A stretch of 32,855 bases of DNA from positions 1-32,855 of the forward strand of contig JALUTR010000258.1 in assembly GCA_027021785.1 (NCBI GenBank), in the 5' to 3' direction. The notes beneath the pieces are model-generated. The model did not search any database. It had not been told where the DNA came from and worked only from the letters and a program-made list of their open reading frames with translations. The translations under genes and the position numbers were made by a program. The number at the start of each line of letters is the position of its first letter. Within the stretch, counting starts at the first letter, position 1. This DNA is from Fidelibacterota bacterium (GTDB lineage Bacteria; Fidelibacterota; Marinisomatia; Marinisomatales; JAADGP01). Shown in pieces: positions 24,410-32,519 of this stretch.

Positions 24410-27400
24410 ATGAATAGTAAACATTTTTTAATTCTCCTCTGGATGGGAACCGTTTTTATTCATTTTTCCTGCCGACAAAATATCTCCACCCGTCCCCTGT
24501 TTACGAAACTGACACCGGAGGAAACCAACGTCACCTTTGAAAATACGCTTGTGGAAGAACCTTTATTCAACAGCGTTAATTATCTCTATTTCTATGATGG
24601 GGGTGGCGTGGCTGTCGGCGATATAAACAACGACGGCCTGGCCGATATTTACTTTACGTCCAATATGTCTTCCAACCGTTTGTACCTGAACAAAGGAAAC
24701 TTTCAATTTGAAGACATCACGGAAACAGCGGGTGTCGGCGGCGGAACACAGGGGTGGTCCACCGGCGCGACCATGGCCGACGTTAACGGCGACGGGTTCC
24801 TGGACATTTACGTTTGCCGGTCGAATTACCTGGACAGAAAGGGCGCGAACCAATTATTCATAAATAACGGCGATTTAACTTTCACCGAACAAGCCGGTAA
24901 ATACGGCCTTGCTCATACCGGGTTGTCGAGGCAGGCCGCTTTTTTCGATTACGACCTGGACGGGGATCTGGACATGTACCTGTTGAATCACTCGGTGCAT
25001 TCAAAAAACACGTACGGCGATACCAGTTTGAGGAAAGTCACGGATAAAGAGGCGGGTGATAAACTGTTTAAAAATGTGGACGGATTCTTCGTGGATGTGA
25101 CCACTGAAGCAGGGATTTACGAAAGTATTCTCGGGTACGGGTTGGGAATCGCCGTCGGCGATATTAACCGGGACGGGTATCCGGATATTTACATCTCGAA
25201 CGATTTTCATGAAAACGATTATCTCTACTACAACAACGGAGACGGAACATTCACGGAAGCGTTGACCGGTTCCATGGGACATATAAGCAATTCCTCCATG
25301 GGGAACGATATGGCCGATTTCAATAATGACGGGTTGCTGGATATCGTGGTGTTGGATATGTTGCCGGAGAAGGAGGAAATCCTGAAATCGTCCGTCAACT
25401 TTGACTCGTATGATATTTATAACCTCAAATTGCAATTTGGATATTATCACCAGTTGCGCCGGAATATGTTGCAACTGAACAGAGGTCCCGCTCTCAATAA
25501 TAATACCACCCTAAAGGTTTCCCACGATCTGTTCAGCGAAATCGGACAACTGGCGAATGTTCATGCCACCGATTGGAGTTGGGCCCCTCTTTTTGTGGAC
25601 CTGGATAACGACGGGTACAAGGATTTATTTATCAGCAATGGAATTTTCCGCCGTTCGAATGATTTGGACTATCTGGATTATCTCAGGGATAATGAAGCCC
25701 GCATCCAGCAAGACATGCGTATCACACAACCTAATCCCATGCCCATAGACAGGGACATGCTGATCGAAATCGTTCAGCACATGCCCAGTGTACCGGAAGC
25801 CAATTATGCCTTTCATTCGCAGGGGGAGCTTTCTTTCGTAAACCGCGCGTCCGAATGGGGACTCGGCGACCCGGGCTTTTCGAGCGGAGCCGCGTACGCG
25901 GATTTCGACAATAACGGCGCTATGGACCTGGTAGTTAATAACGTCAATTCCCCGGCCGCTATTTACAAAAATATCCTCTATCAAGACACAACGGACTCTC
26001 CGAAAAACCCGAACTTTCTCAAAATTAAATTGAAGGGAGAAGGTCAAAATACATTCGGAATCGGAACCAAAGTTGTACTTCATTATCAGGATAAAATATT
26101 CTTCCGGCAATTAATGCCTACCAGGGGATTTCAATCATCCGTGGAACCGGTATTGAATTTCGGGCTGGGCGACATTAACATTCTTGATTCCCTGGAAGTA
26201 ATCTGGCCCACCGGTGAATACCAGGTATTGAAAAACATCCCGGCCGGGCAAACAATTACGCTGCGCCAAACCAACGCCAAAAAGCATTACGACTATTCAT
26301 CCGGGAACGAATATCGGCCCCTGTTCCGGGATATCACAAAAAATGTCCGGCTTGATTATTCACACCGGGAAAACAGGTTCATTGAATTCAACCGCGAACC
26401 GTTTATCCCTCATTTCTTATCCACGGAAGGTCCGGCTTTGGCCATAGAGGATGTTAACGGCGATGGCCTGGAGGATTTATTCCTTGGGGGTGCAAAATAT
26501 CAGTCGGGCGGTATCTTTTTACAGAACCGGCCGGGTGGATTCGAACCAATCATCGATTCCGTATTCATCGAGGATAGCCGAAGTGAGGATGTGGATGCCG
26601 CATTTTTTGACGCCAACGGCGATGGTCTTCCCGATCTGTACGTCGTGAGTGGTGGCAATGAATTCTTCGGCAAGGCGGATCCCCTGAAGGACCGGCTTTA
26701 CATTAATGAAGGAAACGGCCGTTTCCGCAAAGCGGATCCCACCCGGGCGGGACTGGATTTTTTCGCTAACGGCGCTTGCGTGAAGCCCGGCGACGTGGAC
26801 AATGACGGCGATATGGATTTGTTTGTGGGCAGCCGCTCCGTCCCGCGGAATTACGGTGGTGTTCCCAAAAGTTATTTACTTATTAACGACGGTCGGGGAA
26901 TATTCACCGATGAGACAGTATCACGGGCGCCGGATTTATCCGAGGTTGGGATGGTTACCGATGCGGTCTGGGTGGATTTAAATAAGGATTCCTACCGGGA
27001 TCTCGTCGTGGTGGGCGAATGGATGCCGGTAACCGTGTTTGAGAATCGGAACGGCAAATTAGTCAATGTCACCCGGAAATACGGCCTCCAAAACACTCAT
27101 GGATGGTGGAATGTCGTGGCCGTCGGGGATTTTAATCGGGATGGATTGATGGACCTGGTAGCAGGAAATTGGGGATTAAATTCGATTCTCAAAGCTACTG
27201 CGGACAAACCGGTACGGTTGTTCATTAATGATTTTTCAGGCGATGGAAAACCGGAACCAATTCTCACTTATTATAACGGGGAAAAATCGTATCCATTCGC
27301 ATCGCGGGATCTGCTGCTTACCAATATCCCTTCCCTGCTGGCCAAATATCCCACTTATGCGGATTACGCGGGCGAATCCATCCAGGATATTTTCACCCGC

Positions 27401-27820
27401 GAACAATTAAAAACCGCCGCCGTCCGCACGGCGACGGAATTCGCTTCCGTCGTACTGCTGAATAACGGCGACGGAACATTCGACAAACGACAATTACCCG
27501 TGGAAGCACAATTTTCTCCCATATACGCAATACTTGTCGATGATTTTAATCAGGACGGCTATGAAGATCTGCTGTTGGGCGGAAATTTCTACGGCGTGGC
27601 CCCGGATCAGGGAAGATATGATGCCGGCTACGGCTCCTTACTGCTTGGCGATGGAACAGGATCTTTCGAACCGGTCAGCCTTCAAAACAGCGGATTTATT
27701 GTCACCGGAGAAATTCGTCAAATCCTACCCTTGCAAACCGCTATGGGTGAAACGCGGATCATGGTCGCCCGCAACAACGACACGGTAAAGATATTCAGGC
27801 AGCAAGATAAGCCAAAATAA
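24410..27820 (+). CDS. Two-propeller FG-GAP/ASPIC surface lipoprotein (paralogue B)
   Basis: The frame is open from an ATG at 24359 inside the end of the preceding gene. The ATG at 24410 gives the cleanest lipoprotein leader (MNSKHFLILLWMGTVFIHFSC, Cys21), so I use it; 24359 remains possible and would couple translation to the gene before. The 1136-residue product repeats the plan of the protein at 15025-18411: first propeller (GGGVAVGDINNDGLADIYFT, FDYDLDGDLDMYLLN), ASPIC domain at about 533-620 (KIKLKGEGQNTFGIGTKV, NFGLGDINILDSLEVIWPTG), and a second propeller (EDVNGDGLEDLFLGGAKY, DVDNDGDMDLFVGSRSVP). Shared blocks such as GYYHQ...LQLNRG, EGP...DVNxDGLEDL and VVVGEWMPVT show the two are duplicates. 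They flank the GH3 and TPR-ASPIC genes, so they were either separated by insertion or kept as two subunits. Confidence 0.92.
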   Translation: MNSKHFLILLWMGTVFIHFSCRQNISTRPLFTKLTPEETNVTFENTLVEEPLFNSVNYLYFYDGGGVAVGDINNDGLADIYFTSNMSSNRLYLNKGNFQFEDITETAGVGGGTQGWSTGATMADVNGDGFLDIYVCRSNYLDRKGANQLFINNGDLTFTEQAGKYGLAHTGLSRQAAFFDYDLDGDLDMYLLNHSVHSKNTYGDTSLRKVTDKEAGDKLFKNVDGFFVDVTTEAGIYESILGYGLGIAVGDINRDGYPDIYISNDFHENDYLYYNNGDGTFTEALTGSMGHISNSSMGNDMADFNNDGLLDIVVLDMLPEKEEILKSSVNFDSYDIYNLKLQFGYYHQLRRNMLQLNRGPALNNNTTLKVSHDLFSEIGQLANVHATDWSWAPLFVDLDNDGYKDLFISNGIFRRSNDLDYLDYLRDNEARIQQDMRITQPNPMPIDRDMLIEIVQHMPSVPEANYAFHSQGELSFVNRASEWGLGDPGFSSGAAYADFDNNGAMDLVVNNVNSPAAIYKNILYQDTTDSPKNPNFLKIKLKGEGQNTFGIGTKVVLHYQDKIFFRQLMPTRGFQSSVEPVLNFGLGDINILDSLEVIWPTGEYQVLKNIPAGQTITLRQTNAKKHYDYSSGNEYRPLFRDITKNVRLDYSHRENRFIEFNREPFIPHFLSTEGPALAIEDVNGDGLEDLFLGGAKYQSGGIFLQNRPGGFEPIIDSVFIEDSRSEDVDAAFFDANGDGLPDLYVVSGGNEFFGKADPLKDRLYINEGNGRFRKADPTRAGLDFFANGACVKPGDVDNDGDMDLFVGSRSVPRNYGGVPKSYLLINDGRGIFTDETVSRAPDLSEVGMVTDAVWVDLNKDSYRDLVVVGEWMPVTVFENRNGKLVNVTRKYGLQNTHGWWNVVAVGDFNRDGLMDLVAGNWGLNSILKATADKPVRLFINDFSGDGKPEPILTYYNGEKSYPFASRDLLLTNIPSLLAKYPTYADYAGESIQDIFTREQLKTAAVRTATEFASVVLLNNGDGTFDKRQLPVEAQFSPIYAILVDDFNQDGYEDLLLGGNFYGVAPDQGRYDAGYGSLLLGDGTGSFEPVSLQNSGFIVTGEIRQILPLQTAMGETRIMVARNNDTVKIFRQQDKPK

Positions 27821-27936
27821 TCATGTAACTATTGTAAAAATTGTTCATAGGCGTATTGAAATTGAGGAAGGCTTAGGCCAAGGCTGATGAAAAATTACTT
27901 GCCGGGAGAAGACCCGAACAAAGGAAGAGTCGCAAA

Positions 27937-28041
27937 ATGGAACCCAACGAACCTAACCCGCGGTACCACCAGGAAATAATCTCTTACGTCAAAGCATCGG
28001 CGGGTTATACGCAACTGGCAATATCCGGCATAGACGGATAA
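27937..28041 (+). CDS. Possible 34-residue small protein or gene remnant
   Basis: A short frame runs from ATG 27937 to TAA 28041, with AGGAAGAG ending about 9 nt ahead. The peptide starts MEPNEPNPRYHQEIISYVK and ends SGIDG; it is soluble, without signal or membrane segment. I do not recognise it. It could be a real small gene, the leftover end of a larger lost gene, or chance. It is included because the ribosome-binding spacing is good and the surrounding region is otherwise empty. Confidence 0.2.
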   Translation: MEPNEPNPRYHQEIISYVKASAGYTQLAISGIDG

Positions 28042-28164
28042 ATGAGTGTGTTTTCAATAAGGAGGAAAGTCATTGGTTTTCATTTTTAGTAATGAATCCT
28101 GACGTATCAAGGTTACACCAGGGCTCAATTTCCTTTACCTCAGCCTGTAACCACCTTAGCCTTA

Positions 28165-28199
28165 TTGGACATCTAGATACGAAAAATATAATAGTTTTG
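28165..28199 (+). promoter_or_regulatory. Promoter of the SSS symporter gene
   Basis: TTGGAC (28165-28170) and TATAAT (28187-28192) are 16 nt apart, close to a sigma-70 consensus. Overlapping the end is TAGTTTTG (28192-28199), an exact match to the Bacteroidota -7 consensus TAnnTTTG, though the upstream TTG lies a few bases further than usual. Transcription would start about 100 nt before the symporter ATG. Confidence 0.6.
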
Positions 28200-28246
28200 C
28201 AATTAGTTTAAACAAGGAAAACATCGTTTCCGAAAATGGGGTAATA

Positions 28247-28272
28247 TTCGAAATGAGGATCTCATTCTCGAA
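28247..28272 (+). promoter_or_regulatory. Hairpin in symporter 5' leader
   Basis: TTCGAAATGAG pairs with CTCATT-C-TCGAA over 11 bp with a single bulged C and a 3-nt loop (GAT). It ends 34 nt before the start codon. There is no T-run, so it is not a terminator. It may control translation or mRNA stability. Confidence 0.4.
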
Positions 28273-28306
28273 CACTTCCTAAAATCTATCAACTCAGGAG
28301 GTTTTC

Positions 28307-29884
28307 ATGACCGGCTTAGACTGGACAATTGTCGTTGTGTATTTCTTTGGGCTGATTGGAATGAGCTACTATCTCAGTAAGGGCCAGACGGACCATCAAG
28401 ATTATTACTTAGGGGGACGAAATATTGGCTGGAAGAGCGTTGGATTGTCTGCGATGGCCACTCAGTTGGGGGCAATCAGCTTCATCTCTGCTCCTGCATT
28501 CGTTGGCCTGAGGGAGAATGGAGGCCTGAAATGGCTCAGCTATGAATTTGGCGTTCCACTGGCAATGATTTTTCTCATCAGCTTTATCGTTCCTCCCTTA
28601 TACAAGTCCGGTGTGGTCAGTATCTATGGCTATCTTGAAAAACGGTTTGCCGGAAGTACCAGTGTGTTCGTGAGTGTGGTGTTTCAAATCAGTCGATCCT
28701 TATCCACCGGGGTTACCATCTATGCTTTAGCTCTGGTCTTGTCGGCTGCTCTGGGGATCCCGATCTGGGTTACTATTTTTATTACCGGACTTGTCACCAT
28801 TATCTACGATATGATGGGTGGCATGAAAGCCGTGATTTATTCCGATGTGATTCAGATGAGTATCTTATTTGTTGGTATCTTCATTTGTTCCCTGTTTGCA
28901 CTGTACCTCCTGGGCGGATGGGATACTTTTATGGCCAACCTGGACGTTACCAGGCTTAAGGTAATCAATTTCAAAGGGCTCGGAATCGGTAAGGGTAATG
29001 AGTTCGGCTTCTGGCCCATGGTGATTGGCGGGTTCTTCCTCTATGCCTCCTACTATGGTTGCGACCAAACACAGGTACAACGTCAACTTTCGGCTCGCAA
29101 CCTGAAGGAAGTTCGACATTCGATGATGCTTAACGGTCTGGGCCGGTTTCCGGTGGTGTTGCTATATTGTACAATGGGCCTGTTCCTCGCGACGTTTGCT
29201 GTTACACACCCCGCATTTCAAGCGATGATTCCGGAAGATAACCCGGATATGATGGTTCCCCTGTTCATTATACATTATCTGCCGGCCGGTTTAACCGGGC
29301 TGCTCATTGTCGCTATCCTAGCCGCCGCCATGTCATCCCTGGACTCATCCCTGAATTCACTAAGCGCGGCCTCAGTTCAGGACCTGGTTGTCAGAAATAC
29401 AAAAAGATCATTAACAAATCAAGAACATCTAAGATATTCAAAGTTATTTACCCTGTTTTGGGGAATCGTCTGTACTTTGATGGCCTTTGCAGTAGGAAAT
29501 ATTTCACCAACGGTTATCGAAGCCATCAACAAGGTTGGTTCTCTGTTTTTCGGACCGATATTAGCCACATTTATTCTGGCGATACTTACCAAGAAAACAC
29601 ATACTCTGGGTGTGAATACCGGACTTCTTGCAGGTGTTCTGTTAAATTTTGGCCTTTGGATCTTCGCCGGAGACCTGGTTTTTTGGTTTTGGTGGAATTT
29701 TACCGGTGCCGTCACAACCATAGTTGTCGGGTACGGGCTAAGCAGAATAATTCAGGATTCAGATCAGATCAAGAAAGTCTTACATTTTGAGGCGATTGAT
29801 TTTCGGAAAAAAGAAACTCTTATTTTAACCTTGTATTTTTTCGCCATTGTGATTTTCAGTGGTTCACTGGCTTTTCTGATTTAG
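28307..29884 (+). CDS. Sodium:solute symporter (SSS family), sugar-type candidate
   Basis: The 525-residue protein has about 13 hydrophobic helices and typical SSS features. The N-terminal helix is DWTIVVVYFFGLIGMSYYLS, followed by DYYLGGRNIGWKSVGLSAMA, a conserved region of the family. GYLEKRFAG and the AAAMSSLDSSLNSLSAASVQ segment (near residue 345) match the helix that contributes to the sodium site in this family. AGGAGG sits 5 nt before the ATG. It should bring a small solute into the cytoplasm with sodium. Next to SusCD, GH3 and GH97 a monosaccharide such as glucose is the obvious candidate, but members also carry amino acids, sialic acid and carboxylates. It has its own promoter and starts a new transcription unit that may include the genes downstream. 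Confidence 0.95.
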   Translation: MTGLDWTIVVVYFFGLIGMSYYLSKGQTDHQDYYLGGRNIGWKSVGLSAMATQLGAISFISAPAFVGLRENGGLKWLSYEFGVPLAMIFLISFIVPPLYKSGVVSIYGYLEKRFAGSTSVFVSVVFQISRSLSTGVTIYALALVLSAALGIPIWVTIFITGLVTIIYDMMGGMKAVIYSDVIQMSILFVGIFICSLFALYLLGGWDTFMANLDVTRLKVINFKGLGIGKGNEFGFWPMVIGGFFLYASYYGCDQTQVQRQLSARNLKEVRHSMMLNGLGRFPVVLLYCTMGLFLATFAVTHPAFQAMIPEDNPDMMVPLFIIHYLPAGLTGLLIVAILAAAMSSLDSSLNSLSAASVQDLVVRNTKRSLTNQEHLRYSKLFTLFWGIVCTLMAFAVGNISPTVIEAINKVGSLFFGPILATFILAILTKKTHTLGVNTGLLAGVLLNFGLWIFAGDLVFWFWWNFTGAVTTIVVGYGLSRIIQDSDQIKKVLHFEAIDFRKKETLILTLYFFAIVIFSGSLAFLI

Positions 29885-29903
29885 AGTTCGGAGCACAAAA
29901 ACA

Positions 29904-30233
29904 ATGAATCAAACGTTAACGGTAGCATTAAGACAATTTACCCCAATCCGGCACACTACCCAGGACAGAGAGCTTTACCCCTGGCGGGAGCTTTACAGTT
30001 TTAATAGTCGTTTAGCTCCAGCCGGAGCCCTGATCTGCTTCGACATAGGATTCCCGGAAGCGGCCCGAACTTTAGCTCCGGGTAGCGCGGAACTGATCGT
30101 TGCCCCCTCTGCCCTACACCATAGTTTCAAAGACATCAACCGGTGAGGTGTTGCAGCGCGGGCAATGGAAAATACAAGTTCACATAGAACTTGTCGAATA
30201 ATTCTTCGAAACATTTATTTTGAACAGATATGA
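29904..30233 (+). pseudogene. Broken carbon-nitrogen (nitrilase-family) hydrolase
   Basis: Only pieces of the family remain in one reading frame. There is a start, MNQTLTVALRQFTPI, as in the first strand of carbon-nitrogen hydrolases. It is followed after about 25 residues by GALICFDIGFPEAARTLA and ELIVAPSALHH, the segment around the catalytic Cys. The roughly 100 residues that should lie between, with the catalytic Glu and Lys, are missing. A TGA at 30144-30146 then interrupts the frame. The same frame continues with AARAMENT, matching the family's RAxEN motif, before a final TGA at 30231. Internal deletion plus in-frame stop make this a dead gene. It begins 19 nt after the symporter stop, so a working copy was probably once co-transcribed with the transporter, perhaps hydrolysing an amide or N-carbamoyl compound it imported. 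Confidence 0.8.
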
Positions 30234-30337
30234 TCGGTCCTTTTAAGGGGTCTCTTCTTCTTGACTATGCTTGCGTTTGCTGGCTATATTTACGAACCAA
30301 TTTGTTCTCCTCATTCCACCTTCAATCAGGAAAATTC

Positions 30338-32419
30338 ATGAATATGAAAAAGGCCCTTAAACTCATAACAATCACCCTTTTATTTTTTTTATTCAGCCAG
30401 TGCAATCAGAGCGCGAAAGATAGCATTAAAGTGTCTTCACCGGATGGTGAAATCACCGTCACTTTTGTACTCAACAATGGTGTCCCCTATTACCAGGTGA
30501 AACGTTCCGGAAAGGACATCATCAAAACTTCGAAACTGGGTTTTGCCTTCAAAGACGCGGCGCCCCTGGACCGGAACCTGACCCTTGCCGGAAAGCGGCA
30601 AAGCAGTTTTGATGAAACGTGGACACAACCCTGGGGGGAGGTTAAAGACATTCGGAATAACTACAACGAACTCCGGGTGCAACTCGAAGAAACCACCGAC
30701 GCTCCACGTAAGATGAACCTGGTTTTCAGGGTGTATGACGACGGTCTTGGCTTTCGTTACGAGTTCCCTGAACAGGATCATCTCAAGTCCGTTCAAATCA
30801 CCGATGAGGAAACGGAATTCAACCTGGCCGGGGATCATAAAGCCTGGTGGATTAAGGCTTACCAATGGAACCGGTACGAGTACCTTTTTCAATCATCGCC
30901 GGTCAGTAAAATTGATACCGTCCATACACCGTTTACAATGGAAACGAAAGACGGACTTTTCCTCAGCATCCATGAAGCAGCCCTGACGGATTACTCCAGC
31001 ATGACCCTGGCGCGGAAGAATAAAACCGACTTGGAGTGCGACCTGGTCCCCTGGTCCGACGGAACAAAAGTAAAAACGGCAACTCCTTTTGTTACCCCCT
31101 GGAGGACGATTCAAATTGCGGAAACGGCCGGCGATCTGATTACGTCCTATCTCATTCTGAACCTGAACGAGCCCAATAAACTGGGGGATGTTTCCTGGGT
31201 TAAGCCCGCCAAATTTGTGGGCATCTGGTGGGGAATGCATCTTGGCATCTACACCTGGGCTTCCGGCGAAAAGCACGGCGCCACGACAGCCAACGCAAAA
31301 CGATACATTGACTTCGCCGCTGAGCACGGCATCCCCGGTGTTTTGATCGAAGGCTGGAATGTCGGATGGGATGGCGATTGGCTGAAAAACGCCGACTTGT
31401 TCAACTTCACGACTCCCTATGATGATTTTAACATGGATACCGTCAGCGCCTATGCCGCCTCGAAGGGTGTAAAGATCATCGGGCACCATGAAACTTCCAC
31501 CGGGATTGCAAACTATGAACGGCAGGTGGACGATGCCTTCCGTTATTACCTGCGTTACGGGATCAATACCATAAAAACCGGTTACGTCGGACATGGACAA
31601 AATATTATTCCCGTGGGGGACACAACCGGGGCCCGGGAATGGCATCACGGTCAATACATGGTACGGCATTATCGAAAGATTGTTAAAAAAGCGGCCCAAA
31701 ATAAAATCATGCTGGACGTCCATGAACCCATTAAAGATACCGGGATCAGGAGGACATATCCCAATATGATGACCCGGGAAGGGGCGCGCGGACAGGAGTA
31801 CAATGCGTGGAGCAAGGATGGCGGCAACCCGCCGGATTATACTACCATCCTGCCGTTCACACGGCTGCTCGCCGGTCCCATGGACTTTACGCCCGGAATT
31901 TTTGACCTGACATTTAAAAAGGCGAATCGTCCCAACAACCGGGTAAACACCACCCTGGCTAAACAACTGGCCCTTTATGTTACGATCTACAGTCCTCTCC
32001 AGATGGCGGCCGATCTGATTGAAAATTATGAAAACCAGCCGGCCTTTCAATTTATCGAAGATGTGCCCGTCGACTGGCAGGACACGAAGGTATTGCACGC
32101 GAAAATCGGCGATTATATTACGGTTGCCCGTCAGGATCGCAACAGCGATGACTGGTACATCGGCAGCATTACCGACGAACAGGGGCGGGTACTCGAAACA
32201 ACGTTATCCTTCCTGGATGCTGACAAGGAATACGTAGCCGAGATCTACGCCGACGGCGATGACGCAGATTGGAAAACCAACCCCCTGTCTATCGACATCT
32301 CCAGGGCGCTGGTTGACCGTACAACCACACTCAGGATCAAACTGGCTCCCGGGGGCGGACAAGCCATTCGGATCCGACCGGCCACAAAAGAGGAAATAAC
32401 CGGCATCCCGCGCTACTGA
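30338..32419 (+). CDS. GH97 glycoside hydrolase lipoprotein, SusB-like alpha-glucosidase
   Basis: The frame opens at 30230, but the ATG at 30338 has AGGA 6-7 nt ahead and gives a lipoprotein leader (MNMKKALKLITITLLFFLFS, then QC; Cys22). The 693-residue protein has the GH97 N-terminal beta-sandwich (SPDGEITVTFVLNNGVPYYQ to DDGLGFRYEF). Its barrel contains VGIWWGMHLG, GVLIEGWNVGWDGDW, HHETS, TGYVG and LPFTRLLAGPMDFTPGIF. A C-terminal beta-domain closes the protein. As I recall SusB of Bacteroides thetaiotaomicron, its two base glutamates lie in HHETS and a HEA motif, and its acid in ARGTEYE. Here they correspond to Glu385, Glu463 (DVHEP) and Glu487 (ARGQEYN). The calcium-dependent inverting alpha-glucosidase branch is therefore favoured over the retaining alpha-galactosidase branch. 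Length is normal. It fits starch or related alpha-glucan breakdown. Confidence 0.93.
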   Translation: MNMKKALKLITITLLFFLFSQCNQSAKDSIKVSSPDGEITVTFVLNNGVPYYQVKRSGKDIIKTSKLGFAFKDAAPLDRNLTLAGKRQSSFDETWTQPWGEVKDIRNNYNELRVQLEETTDAPRKMNLVFRVYDDGLGFRYEFPEQDHLKSVQITDEETEFNLAGDHKAWWIKAYQWNRYEYLFQSSPVSKIDTVHTPFTMETKDGLFLSIHEAALTDYSSMTLARKNKTDLECDLVPWSDGTKVKTATPFVTPWRTIQIAETAGDLITSYLILNLNEPNKLGDVSWVKPAKFVGIWWGMHLGIYTWASGEKHGATTANAKRYIDFAAEHGIPGVLIEGWNVGWDGDWLKNADLFNFTTPYDDFNMDTVSAYAASKGVKIIGHHETSTGIANYERQVDDAFRYYLRYGINTIKTGYVGHGQNIIPVGDTTGAREWHHGQYMVRHYRKIVKKAAQNKIMLDVHEPIKDTGIRRTYPNMMTREGARGQEYNAWSKDGGNPPDYTTILPFTRLLAGPMDFTPGIFDLTFKKANRPNNRVNTTLAKQLALYVTIYSPLQMAADLIENYENQPAFQFIEDVPVDWQDTKVLHAKIGDYITVARQDRNSDDWYIGSITDEQGRVLETTLSFLDADKEYVAEIYADGDDADWKTNPLSIDISRALVDRTTTLRIKLAPGGGQAIRIRPATKEEITGIPRY

Positions 32420-32519
32420 CCTTGGCGGCACGCATCCCAATATTCACCCTCTTCCGATTCGACGGTTTGTCTCGCAAAACGAAAGCAAAACGTTTACCTC
32501 TCATTATCAAGGAGGAATT

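Larger units (their letters stand above)
27821..28306. other. 486-nt intergenic region before the symporter
   Basis: No substantial gene is visible. The stretch holds one possible short reading frame (27937-28041), an orphan Shine-Dalgarno-like AAGGAGG near 28059 followed only by a 9-codon frame, a good promoter (28165 onward) and a hairpin before the symporter start. A segment near 27857-27885 (GAAATTGAG, AAGGCTTAGG) has imperfect inverted copies near 28120-28165 (CTCAATTTC, CCTTAGCCTT). That is weak evidence for a decayed element with inverted ends. Confidence 0.45.

Noticed and set aside
30144-30146. In-frame TGA in the carbon-nitrogen hydrolase read as selenocysteine or tryptophan
   Set aside because: The position is not the catalytic Cys. 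A large central deletion also removes essential residues, so readthrough would not restore an enzyme. TGA is used as an ordinary stop for several genes here.
30893-32098. A 401-codon open frame on the minus strand opposite GH97
   Set aside because: It lies wholly inside the well-supported GH97 gene, has no domain or ribosome site, and is a by-product of codon use on the real strand.
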